From Styela clava (Eukaryota; Chordata; Ascidiacea; Stolidobranchia; Styelidae): a stretch of 64,000 bases of DNA. Of this stretch, positions 55,234-64,000 are shown piece by piece. Each line of letters starts with the position of its first letter. Positions within the stretch are counted from its first letter, which is position 1. Location of the stretch: the NCBI RefSeq assembly GCF_964204865.1, contig NC_135258.1, forward strand, positions 6,873,001 through 6,937,000. Direction: 5' to 3'. The notes under the pieces were generated by a model. It was given only the letters and a program-made list of their open reading frames with translations, did no database searches and was not told the origin of the DNA. The position numbers were made by a program, and so were the translations under genes.

Positions 55234-55270
55234 GACTCAGTGGCGCAACGGTAGCGCGTCTGACTCCAGA
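55234..55270 (+). pseudogene. 5' half of tRNA-Trp
   Basis: Ends in the anticodon loop ('ctgactccagatg'), then joins spacer 'tattgaccgcc' at a GAT overlap; also C6A in the acceptor strand. No 3' half. Confidence 0.93.
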
Positions 55271-55379
55271 TGTATTGACCGCCATGAATGTTCGAAACGA
55301 CAGAATCTTTAAATGTCAAAATTACTTGTTGGAACATTAAAAATTTGATTTTGAGAAAGTGTGATGTGAAAGTCATACA

Positions 55380-55451
55380 TGGGGACACCCGGATTTGAAT
55401 CAGGGACCTATCGATCTGCAGTCGAATGCTCTACCACTGAGCTATATCCCC
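55380..55451 (-). tRNA. tRNA-Cys-GCA: tRNA-Cys(GCA)-like, class B
   Basis: Class B body; its Trp partner is deleted. Confidence 0.82.
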
Positions 55452-55860
55452 ACAATCCACAACGGTCCGCTTTTTACCCCACGGGCATTAATATAGAAAA
55501 CATATTTTATCTGTTCGGAAAGATTCTCTCCTCAATTTATTTGTCAAAGTTTATTTGTTTAAACATTAAATGTTTTACAAAATATTACCCGCCATATGTG
55601 TGCAACAAATAGTTGAAATTGATTAGCCTTCTGCGGAACGAATTCAGCAATCCCCAAACAAATTATAAGACAATTAGTGTCATAGTTTTCTATCTATGAG
55701 CCTGTCGCAAAATGTCAAAGAATATTTGTTTCAACATTGAAAGATTTATGATGTATTGACCGCCATGAATGTTCGAAACGACAGAATCTTTAGATGTCAA
55801 AATTACTTGTTGGAACATTAAAAATTTGATTTTGAGAAAGTGTGATGTGAAAGTCATACA
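55452..55860. other. Spacer with Trp and Cys A deleted
   Basis: 409 bp: head-to-head gap up to 'ctcctcaatttat', then a jump into the A-to-B spacer ('ttgtcaaagtttattt'). No gene. Confidence 0.75.
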
Positions 55861-55932
55861 TGGGGACACCCGGATTTGAATCAGGGACCTATCGATCTGC
55901 AGTCGAATGCTCTACCACTGAGCTATTTCCCC
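55861..55932 (-). tRNA. tRNA-Cys-GCA: tRNA-Cys(GCA)-like, class B, T6A
   Basis: A6-G67 clash added in the acceptor stem; copy at 57085. Confidence 0.77.
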
Positions 55933-56095
55933 AAAATCCACAACGGTCCGCTTTTTACCCCACGGGCATTAATATAGAAAACCTATTTTATCTGTTCGTA
56001 AAGATTCTCTCCTCAATTTATCAGTTCATGCTTGACAGAGTTATCAATATTGGGTTTCAAATATATGAACGAAGATTTAAACCGCGACACACAGT

Positions 56096-56167
56096 GACTC
56101 CGTGGCGCAACGGTAGCGCGTCTGACTCCAGATCAGAAGGTTGCGTGTTCAAATCACGTCGGGGTCA
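56096..56167 (+). tRNA. tRNA-Trp-CCA: tRNA-Trp(CCA)
   Basis: Intact. Confidence 0.96.
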
Positions 56168-56414
56168 TTCCTTTATTTCCGGATCCTTGAATCAGCTTAT
56201 GAACTGACCAGTGAATAAATAAACCCTTGCGAAAACGACTAATATTCAAAAATGATTTGATTTCTGAGAAATGATTTCTGCAAACTTCAAAAAGGGTATC
56301 AGAATTAAAGTGTCATCGATTTCAATCCATTGGTTTGCCGTAGAATGTCAAAGTTTAATTGTTCGAACATTAGAAATACTTGGTATTGAGAATGTTTGAT
56401 GTGAAAGTCATAAA

Positions 56415-56486
56415 AGGGGACACCCGGATTTTAACCAGGGACCTCTCGATCTGCAGTCGAATGCTCTACCACTGAGCTATATCCCC
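56415..56486 (-). pseudogene. tRNA-Cys class A with C56A
   Basis: T-loop TTAAAAT: the near-universal C56 is lost, which breaks the G19-C56 contact and the B-box. T73 and TTTT kept. Copies 57639, 60087. Confidence 0.75.
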
Positions 56487-57084
56487 ACAGTGCACTACGG
56501 GTTCTATATTTAAATAATATACATAACACGGGCTTGGGCATTGTTTAAAGTAATTAACAATCGTTTGTTTAAAACAGGTCTCAATTAACATCTATTAAAT
56601 TTAATTGATGAAATATCACAGTTTCATAGCCGTGGTTCAGATAGTTATAGCCACTAAGTTATAGGTCGAAATTGATTAGATATCTGAGAAACGAATTCTG
56701 CAATCTACTGAAATATTTTTATACTTGAAGTGAGATCGATTTCAGTTTATAAGCCTGTCGTAAAATGTCAAAGTTTATTTGTTTAAACATTAAATGTTTT
56801 ACAAAATATTACCCGCCATATGTGTGCAACAAATAGTTGAAATTGATTAGCCTTCTGCGGAACGAATTCAGCAATCCCCAAACAAATTATAAGACAATTA
56901 GTGTCATAGTTTTCTATCTATGAGCCTGTCGCAAAATGTCAAAGAATATTTGTTTCAACATTGAAAGATTTATGATGTATTGACCGCCATGAATGTTCGA
57001 AACGACAGAATCTTTAGATGTCAAAATTACTTGTTGGAACATTAAAAATTTGATTTTGAGAAAGTGTGATGTGAAAGTCATACA

Positions 57085-57156
57085 TGGGGACACCCGGATT
57101 TGAATCAGGGACCTATCGATCTGCAGTCGAATGCTCTACCACTGAGCTATTTCCCC
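57085..57156 (-). tRNA. tRNA-Cys-GCA: tRNA-Cys(GCA)-like, class B, T6A
   Basis: 1224-bp copy of 55861. Confidence 0.77.
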
Positions 57157-57319
57157 AAAATCCACAACGGTCCGCTTTTTACCCCACGGGCATTAATATA
57201 GAAAACCTATTTTATCTGTTCGTAAAGATTCTCTCCTCAATTTATCAGTTCATGCTTGACAGAGTTATCAATATTGGGTTTCAAATATATGAACGAAGAT
57301 TTAAACCGCGACACACAGT

Positions 57320-57391
57320 GACTCCGTGGCGCAACGGTAGCGCGTCTGACTCCAGATCAGAAGGTTGCGTGTTCAAATCACGTCGGGGTCA
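57320..57391 (+). tRNA. tRNA-Trp-CCA: tRNA-Trp(CCA)
   Basis: Intact. Confidence 0.96.
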
Positions 57392-57638
57392 TTCCTTTAT
57401 TTCCGGATCCTTGAATCAGCTTATGAACTGACCAGTGAATAAATAAACCCTTGCGAAAACGACTAATATTCAAAAATGATTTGATTTCTGAGAAATGATT
57501 TCTGCAAACTTCAAAAAGGGTATCAGAATTAAAGTGTCATCGATTTCAATCCATTGGTTTGCCGTAGAATGTCAAAGTTTAATTGTTCGAACATTAGAAA
57601 TACTTGGTATTGAGAATGTTTGATGTGAAAGTCATAAA

Positions 57639-57710
57639 AGGGGACACCCGGATTTTAACCAGGGACCTCTCGATCTGCAGTCGAATGCTCTACCACTGAG
57701 CTATATCCCC
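57639..57710 (-). pseudogene. tRNA-Cys class A with C56A
   Basis: 1224-bp copy of 56415. Confidence 0.75.
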
Positions 57711-58308
57711 ACAGTGCACTACGGGTTCTATATTTAAATAATATACATAACACGGGCTTGGGCATTGTTTAAAGTAATTAACAATCGTTTGTTTAAAACA
57801 GGTCTCAATTAACATCTATTAAATTTAATTGATGAAATATCACAGTTTCATAGCCGTGGTTCAGATAGTTATAGCCACTAAGTTATAGGTCGAAATTGAT
57901 TAGATATCTGAGAAACGAATTCTGCAATCTACTGAAATATTTTTATACTTGAAGTGAGATCGATTTCAGTTTATAAGCCTGTCGTAAAATGTCAAAGTTT
58001 ATTTGTTTAAACATTAAATGTTTTACAAAATATTACCCGCCATATGTGTGCAACAAATATTTGAAATTGATTAGCCTTCTGCGGAACGAATTCAGCAATC
58101 CCCAAACAAATTATAAGACAATTAGTGTCATAGTTTTCTATCTATGAGCCTGTCGCAAAATGTCAAAGAATATTTGTTTCAACATTGAAAGATTTATGAT
58201 GTATTGACCGCCATAAATGTTCAAAACGACAGAATCTTTAGATGTCAAAATTACTTGTTGAAACATTAAAAATTTGATTTTGAGAAAGTGTGATGTGAAA
58301 GTCATACA

Positions 58309-58380
58309 TGGGGACACCCGGATTTGAATCAGGGACCTATCGATCTGCAGTCGAATGCTCTACCACTGAGCTATATCCCC
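58309..58380 (-). tRNA. tRNA-Cys-GCA: tRNA-Cys(GCA)-like, class B
   Basis: Class B body unchanged. Confidence 0.82.
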
Positions 58381-58543
58381 ACAATCCACAACGGTCCGCT
58401 TTTTACCCCACGGGCATTAATATAGAAAACCTATTTTATCTGTTCGGAAAGATTCTCTCCTCAATTTATCAGTTCATGCTTGACAGAGTCATCAATATTG
58501 GGTTTCAAATATATGAACGAAGATTTAAACCGCGACACACAGT

Positions 58544-58615
58544 GACTCCGTGGCGCAACGGTAGCGCGTCTGACTCCAGATCAGAAGGTTGCGTGTTCAA
58601 ATCACGTCGGGGTCA
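58544..58615 (+). tRNA. tRNA-Trp-CCA: tRNA-Trp(CCA)
   Basis: Intact. Confidence 0.96.
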
Positions 58616-58862
58616 TTCCTTTATTTCCGGATCCTTGAATCAGCTTATGAACTGACCAGTTAATAAATAAACCCTTGCGAAAACGACTAATATTCAAAAA
58701 TGATTTGATTTCTGAGAAATGATTTCTGCAAACTTCAAAAAGGGTATCAGAATTAAAGTGTCATCGATTTCAATCCATTCGTTTGCCGTAGAATGTCAAA
58801 GTTTAATTGTTTGAACATTAGAAATACTTGGTATTGAGAATGTTTGATGTGAAAGTCATCAA

Positions 58863-58934
58863 AGGGGACACCCTGATTTGAACCAGGGACCTCTCGATCT
58901 GCAGTCGAATGCTCTACCACTGAGCTATATCCCC
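58863..58934 (-). tRNA. tRNA-Cys-GCA: tRNA-Cys(GCA), class A, C62A, weakened terminator
   Basis: G52-A62 clash in the T-stem; TTTG after the gene. Copy 61311. Confidence 0.82.
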
Positions 58935-59532
58935 ACAGTGCACTACGGGTTCTATATTTAAATAATATACATAACACGCCCTTGGGGATTGTTTAAAGTA
59001 ATTAACAATCGTTTGTTTAAAACAGGTCTCAATTAACATCTATTAAATTTAATTGATGAAATATCACCATTTCATAGCCGTGGTTCAGATAGTTATAGCC
59101 ACTAAGTTATAGGTCGAAATTGATTAGATATCTGAGAATCGATTTCTGCAATCTACTGAAATATTTTTATACTTGAAGTGTGATCGATTTCAAATGATAA
59201 GCCTGCCGTAAAATGTCAAAGTTTATTTGTTTAAACATTAAATGTTTTGCAAATTATTAACCGTCATATGTGTGCAACAAATAGTTGAAATTGCTTAGCC
59301 TTCTGCGGAACGAATTCAGCAATCCCCAAACAAATTATAAGACAATTAGTGTCATAGTTTTCTATCTATGAGCCTGTCGCAAAATGTCAAAGAATATTTG
59401 TTTCAACATTGAAAGATTTATGATGTATTGACCGCCATGAATGTTCAAAACGACAGAATCCTTAGATGTCAAAATTACTTGTTGGAACATTAAAAATTCG
59501 ATTTTGAGAAAGTGTGATGTGAAAGTCATACA

Positions 59533-59604
59533 TGGGGACACCCGGATTTGAATCAGTGACCTATCGATCTGCAGTCGAATGCTCTACCACTGAGCTATAT
59601 CCCC
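59533..59604 (-). tRNA. tRNA-Cys-GCA: tRNA-Cys(GCA)-like, class B, C49A
   Basis: A49-G65 clash added. Copy 61981. Confidence 0.76.
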
Positions 59605-59767
59605 ACAATCCACAACGGTCCGCTTTTTACCCCACGGGCATTAATATAGAAAACATATTTTATCTGTTCGGAAAGATTCTCTCCTCAATTTATCAGTTCA
59701 TGCTTGACAGAGTCATCAATATTGGGTTTCAAATATATGAACGAAGATTTAAACCGCGACACACAGT

Positions 59768-59839
59768 GACTCCGTGGCGCAACGGTAGCGCGTCTGACTC
59801 CAGATCAGAAGGTTGCGTGTTCAAATCACGTCGGGGTCA
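59768..59839 (+). tRNA. tRNA-Trp-CCA: tRNA-Trp(CCA)
   Basis: Intact. Confidence 0.96.
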
Positions 59840-60086
59840 TTCCTTTATTTCCGGATCCTTGAATCAGCTTATGAACTGACCAGTTAATAAATAAACCCTT
59901 GCGAAAACGACTAATATTCAAAAATGATTTGATTTCTGAGAAAGGATTTCTGCAAACTTCAAAAAGGGTATCAGAATTAAAGTGTCATCGATTTCAATCC
60001 ATTCGTTTGCCGTAGAATGTCAAAGTTTAATTGTTCGAACATTAGAAATACTTGGTATTGAGAATGTTTGATGTGAAAGTCATAAA

Positions 60087-60158
60087 AGGGGACACCCGGA
60101 TTTTAACCAGGGACCTCTCGATCTGCAGTCGAATGCTCTACCACTGAGCTATATCCCC
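60087..60158 (-). pseudogene. tRNA-Cys class A with C56A
   Basis: 2448-bp copy of 57639. Confidence 0.75.
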
Positions 60159-60756
60159 ACAGTGCACTACGGGTTCTATATTTAAATAATATACATAACA
60201 CGGGCTTGGGCATTGTTTAAAGTAATTAACAATCGTTTGTTTAAAACAGGTCTCAATTAACATCTATTAAATTTAATTGATGAAATATCACAGTTTCATA
60301 GCCGTGGTTCAGATAGTTATAGCCACTAAGTTATAGGTCGAAATTGATTAGATATCTGAGAAACGAATTCTGCAATCTACTGAAATATTTTTATACTTGA
60401 AGTGAGATCGATTTCAGTTTATAAGCCTGTCGTAAAATGTCAAAGTTTATTTGTTTAAACATTAAATGTTTTACAAAATATTACCCGCCATATGTGTGCA
60501 ACAAATATTTGAAATTGATTAGCCTTCTGCGGAACGAATTCAGCAATCCCCAAACAAATTATAAGACAATTAGTGTCATAGTTTTCTATCTATGAGCCTG
60601 TCGCAAAATGTCAAAGAATATTTGTTTCAACATTGAAAGATTTATGATGTATTGACCGCCATAAATGTTCAAAACGACAGAATCTTTAGATGTCAAAATT
60701 ACTTGTTGAAACATTAAAAATTTGATTTTGAGAAAGTGTGATGTGAAAGTCATACA

Positions 60757-60828
60757 TGGGGACACCCGGATTTGAATCAGGGACCTATCGATCTGCAGTC
60801 GAATGCTCTACCACTGAGCTATATCCCC
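60757..60828 (-). tRNA. tRNA-Cys-GCA: tRNA-Cys(GCA)-like, class B
   Basis: 2448-bp copy of 58309. Confidence 0.82.
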
Positions 60829-60991
60829 ACAATCCACAACGGTCCGCTTTTTACCCCACGGGCATTAATATAGAAAACCTATTTTATCTGTTCGGAAAGA
60901 TTCTCTCCTCAATTTATCAGTTCATGCTTGACAGAGTCATCAATATTGGGTTTCAAATATATGAACGAAGATTTAAACCGCGACACACAGT

Positions 60992-61063
60992 GACTCCGTG
61001 GCGCAACGGTAGCGCGTCTGACTCCAGATCAGAAGGTTGCGTGTTCAAATCACGTCGGGGTCA
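60992..61063 (+). tRNA. tRNA-Trp-CCA: tRNA-Trp(CCA)
   Basis: Intact. Confidence 0.96.
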
Positions 61064-61310
61064 TTCCTTTATTTCCGGATCCTTGAATCAGCTTATGAAC
61101 TGACCAGTTAATAAATAAACCCTTGCGAAAACGACTAATATTCAAAAATGATTTGATTTCTGAGAAATGATTTCTGCAAACTTCAAAAAGGGTATCAGAA
61201 TTAAAGTGTCATCGATTTCAATCCATTCGTTTGCCGTAGAATGTCAAAGTTTAATTGTTTGAACATTAGAAATACTTGGTATTGAGAATGTTTGATGTGA
61301 AAGTCATCAA

Positions 61311-61382
61311 AGGGGACACCCTGATTTGAACCAGGGACCTCTCGATCTGCAGTCGAATGCTCTACCACTGAGCTATATCCCC
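61311..61382 (-). tRNA. tRNA-Cys-GCA: tRNA-Cys(GCA), class A, C62A, weakened terminator
   Basis: 2448-bp copy of 58863. Confidence 0.82.
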
Positions 61383-61980
61383 ACAGTGCACTACGGGTTC
61401 TATATTTAAATAATATACATAACACGCCCTTGGGGATTGTTTAAAGTAATTAACAATCGTTTGTTTAAAACAGGTCTCAATTAACATCTATTAAATTTAA
61501 TTGATGAAATATCACCATTTCATAGCCGTGGTTCAGATAGTTATAGCCACTAAGTTATAGGTCGAAATTGATTAGATATCTGAGAATCGATTTCTGCAAT
61601 CTACTGAAATATTTTTATACTTGAAGTGTGATCGATTTCAAATGATAAGCCTGCCGTAAAATGTCAAAGTTTATTTGTTTAAACATTAAATGTTTTGCAA
61701 ATTATTAACCGTCATATGTGTGCAACAAATAGTTGAAATTGCTTAGCCTTCTGCGGAACGAATTCAGCAATCCCCAAACAAATTATAAGACAATTAGTGT
61801 CATAGTTTTCTATCTATGAGCCTGTCGCAAAATGTCAAAGAATATTTGTTTCAACATTGAAAGATTTATGATGTATTGACCGCCATGAATGTTCAAAACG
61901 ACAGAATCCTTAGATGTCAAAATTACTTGTTGGAACATTAAAAATTCGATTTTGAGAAAGTGTGATGTGAAAGTCATACA

Positions 61981-62052
61981 TGGGGACACCCGGATTTGAA
62001 TCAGTGACCTATCGATCTGCAGTCGAATGCTCTACCACTGAGCTATATCCCC
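61981..62052 (-). tRNA. tRNA-Cys-GCA: tRNA-Cys(GCA)-like, class B, C49A
   Basis: 2448-bp copy of 59533. Confidence 0.76.
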
Positions 62053-62215
62053 ACAATCCACAACGGTCCGCTTTTTACCCCACGGGCATTAATATAGAAA
62101 ACATATTTTATCTGTTCGGAAAGATTCTCTCCTCAATTTATCAGTTCATGCTTGACAGAGTCATCAATATTGGGTTTCAAATATATGAACGAAGATTTAA
62201 ACCGCGACACACAGT

Positions 62216-62287
62216 GACTCCGTGGCGCAACGGTAGCGCGTCTGACTCCAGATCAGAAGGTTGCGTGTTCAAATCACGTCGGGGTCA
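62216..62287 (+). tRNA. tRNA-Trp-CCA: tRNA-Trp(CCA)
   Basis: Intact; last complete Trp gene of the window. Confidence 0.96.
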
Positions 62288-62534
62288 TTCCTTTATTTCC
62301 GGATCCTTGAATCAGCTTATGAACTGACCAGTTAATAAATAAACCCTTGCGAAAACGACTAATATTCAAAAATGATTTGATTTCTGAGAAAGGATTTCTG
62401 CAAACTTCAAAAAGGGTATCAGAATTAAAGTGTCATCGATTTCAATCCATTCGTTTGCCGTAGAATGTCAAAGTTTAATTGTTCGAACATTAGAAATACT
62501 TGGTATTGAGAATGTTTGATGTGAAAGTCATAAA

Positions 62535-62606
62535 AGGGGACACCCGGATTTGAACCAGGGACCTCTCGATCTGCAGTCGAATGCTCTACCACTGAGCTAT
62601 ATCCCC
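62535..62606 (-). tRNA. tRNA-Cys-GCA: tRNA-Cys(GCA), class A
   Basis: Intact, T73, TTTT; last intact class A. Confidence 0.96.
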
Positions 62607-63204
62607 ACAGCGCACTACGGGTTCTATATTTAAATAATATACATAACACGCCCTTGGGCATTGTTTAAAGTAATTAACAATCGTTTGTTTAAAACAGGTC
62701 TCAATTAACATCTATTAAATTTAATTGATGAAATATCACCATTTCATAGCCGTGGTTCAGATAGTTATAGCCACTAAGTTATAGGTCGAAATTGATTAGA
62801 TATCTGAGAATCGATTTCTGCAATCTACTGAAATATTTTTATACTTGAAGTGTGATCGATTTCAATTTATAAGCCTGCCGTAAAATGTCAAAGTTTATTT
62901 GTTTAAACATTAAATGTTTTGCAAATTATTAACCGCCATATGTGTGCAACAAATAGTTGAAATTGATTAGCCTTCTGCGGAACGAGTTCAGCAATCCCCA
63001 AACAAATTATAAGACAATTAGTGTCATGGTTTTCTTTCTATGAGCCTGTCGTAAAATGTCAAAGAATATTTGTTTCAACATTGAAAGATTTATGATGTAT
63101 TGACCGCCGTGAATGTTCGAAGCGACAGAATCTTTAGATGTCAAAATTACTTGTTGAAACATTAAAAATTTGATTTTGAGAAAGTGTGATGTGAAAGTCA
63201 TACA

Positions 63205-63276
63205 TAGGGACACCCGGATTTGAATCAGGGACCTATCGATCTGCAGTCGAATGCTTTACCACTGAGCTATATCCCC
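63205..63276 (-). pseudogene. tRNA-Cys class B, decayed
   Basis: C72 to T (G1-U72) and G22A in addition to the class B defects. Confidence 0.75.
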
Positions 63277-63439
63277 ACAATCCACAACGGTCCGCTTTTT
63301 ACCCCACGGGCATTAATATAGAAAACCTATTTTATCTGTTAGGAAAGAATCTCTCCTCAATTTATCAGTTCATACTAAACAGAGTCATCAATATTGGGTT
63401 TCAAATATATGAACGAAGATTTAATCCGCGACACACAGT

Positions 63440-63505
63440 GACTCCGTGGCGCAACGGTAGCGCGTCTGACTCCAGATCAGAGGGTTGCGTGTTCAAATCA
63501 CGTCG
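63440..63505 (+). pseudogene. tRNA-Trp(CCA) lacking 3' acceptor strand
   Basis: Intact through the T-arm (A44G), then 'cacgtcg' runs into 'tacaaatcac' and the acceptor strand is gone. Confidence 0.92.
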
Positions 63506-63568
63506 TACAAATCACTAATATTCAAAAGTGTTTAAATCACGTCGTTCAAATCACTTATATTCAAAAAG
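63491..63568 (+). repeat. Two 39-bp copies of a Trp T-arm fragment
   Basis: 'aaatcacgtcg' plus 'caaatcact.atattcaaaa' occurs at 63495 and again at 63534, a small duplication built on the broken Trp 3' end. Confidence 0.75.
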
Positions 63569-63729
63569 GATTTGATTTCTGAGAAATGATTTCTGCAAAC
63601 TTCAAAAAGAGTATTAGAATTAAAGTGTCATCGACTTCAATCCATTGGTTTGCCGTAGAATGCCAAAGTTTAATTGTTCGAACTTTAGAAATACTTGGTT
63701 TTGAGAATGTTTGATGTGAAAGCCATAGA

Positions 63730-63801
63730 AGGGGACACCCGGATTTGAACCGAAGACCTCTCGATCTGCAGTCCAATGCTCTACCACTGAGCTATATCCC
63801 C
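63730..63801 (-). pseudogene. tRNA-Cys class A, decayed
   Basis: C29G gives a G29-G41 clash; T-stem 5' strand changed to TTCGG, still pairable with CCGGG through wobbles. T73 present but the run is only TTC. Could be marginally functional. Confidence 0.65.
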
Positions 63802-64000
63802 ACAGTGCACTACGGGTTCTATATTCAAATGATATACATAACACGCCCTTGGGCATTGTTTAAAGTAATTAACAATCGTTTGTTTAAAATAGGTCTCAAT
63901 TAACATCTATTAAATTTAATTGATGAAATATCACTATTTCATAGCCGTGGTTCAGATAGTTTTAGCCAGCAAGTTATAGGTCGAAATTGATTAGATATCT

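Larger units (their letters stand above)
55861..63204. repeat. Six regular 1224-bp units with a 2448-bp super-period
   Basis: Class B starts at 55861, 57085, 58309, 59533, 60757, 61981, 63205. Units 58309 and 59533 recur as 60757 and 61981, so neighbours differ but every second unit matches. Confidence 0.9.
1..64000. repeat. Tandem Cys/Trp tRNA gene array, unit about 1224 bp
   Basis: The whole window is built from copies of one unit: Cys A (-), about 600 bp spacer, Cys B (-), 163 bp, Trp (+), about 250 bp. Cleanest stretch is 55861-63204, where Cys B starts recur every 1224 bp. All A-to-B gaps of about 600 bp hold the spacer described at 1870-2467, and I see no other gene in them. Copies differ by scattered substitutions, microhomology deletions and nested block duplications. 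No protein gene, rRNA or snRNA was recognised. Confidence 0.97.

Noticed and set aside
1-64000. CRISPR array or bacterial tRNA operon
   Set aside because: Repeat unit is over 1 kb and carries eukaryotic tRNA bodies without encoded CCA; no cas genes, no Shine-Dalgarno sites and no operon-like coding.
1-64000. Nuclear code reassignment (UGA as Trp) as the explanation of TCA genes
   Set aside because: CCA copies outnumber TCA, the bodies look metazoan, and there is no protein-coding gene in the window to show in-frame UGA. Not excluded, but unsupported.

Overview
The window is one long tandem array of nuclear-type, Pol III transcribed tRNA genes from a eukaryote. I found no credible protein-coding gene. 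Two tRNA families alternate throughout: tRNA-Cys(GCA) on the minus strand (112 loci, intact and broken) and tRNA-Trp on the plus strand (54 loci). The tRNA bodies look metazoan. From memory, the Trp body resembles that of insects and other invertebrates, but the species cannot be named from this sequence. Spacers are AT-rich and non-coding.

The basic unit is about 1224 bp: Cys class A (-), spacer of about 600 bp, Cys class B (-), 163 bp, Trp (+), about 250 bp, then the next class A. Class B and Trp are therefore head to head, while Trp and the next class A converge. Class A looks functional: full cloverleaf, discriminator T73, TTTT right after the gene, and a TATA-like stretch 19-35 bp upstream. 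Class B keeps the GCA anticodon but in nearly every copy has A73, a U27-U43 clash, a broken 53-61 pair (A53-C61) and no immediate terminator. Class C is a further Cys variant (U10; in four of five copies also C68 and A73). Some loci mix the body of one class with the flank of another.

Layout: 1-2.8 kb ordinary units with two local duplications of class A; 2.8-10.5 kb a 4127-bp and a 2407-bp duplication carrying a 440-bp poly(A)-tailed retroposon inside a Cys gene; 4.1-12.6 kb a 6564-bp offset duplication; 13.2-29 kb tandem blocks of 4182 and 3707 bp; 30-31.4 kb the most diverged monomer; 34.3-40.7 kb two 3198-bp blocks, seen again 15861 bp further on; 40.7-51 kb shortened units and two 3547-bp blocks; 53.4-55.9 kb several truncated genes; 55.9-63.2 kb regular 1224-bp units pairing into a 2448-bp period; 63.2-64 kb decayed copies that may mark the approach to the array edge.

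Most striking are Trp genes with nonsense-reading anticodons: eight with TCA (reads UGA) and one with TTA (reads UAA), mostly in otherwise intact bodies and spread by duplication. Four more Trp copies have C33 in place of the nearly universal U33. tRNA positions below use standard cloverleaf numbering; Cys changes are given on the tRNA (minus) strand.
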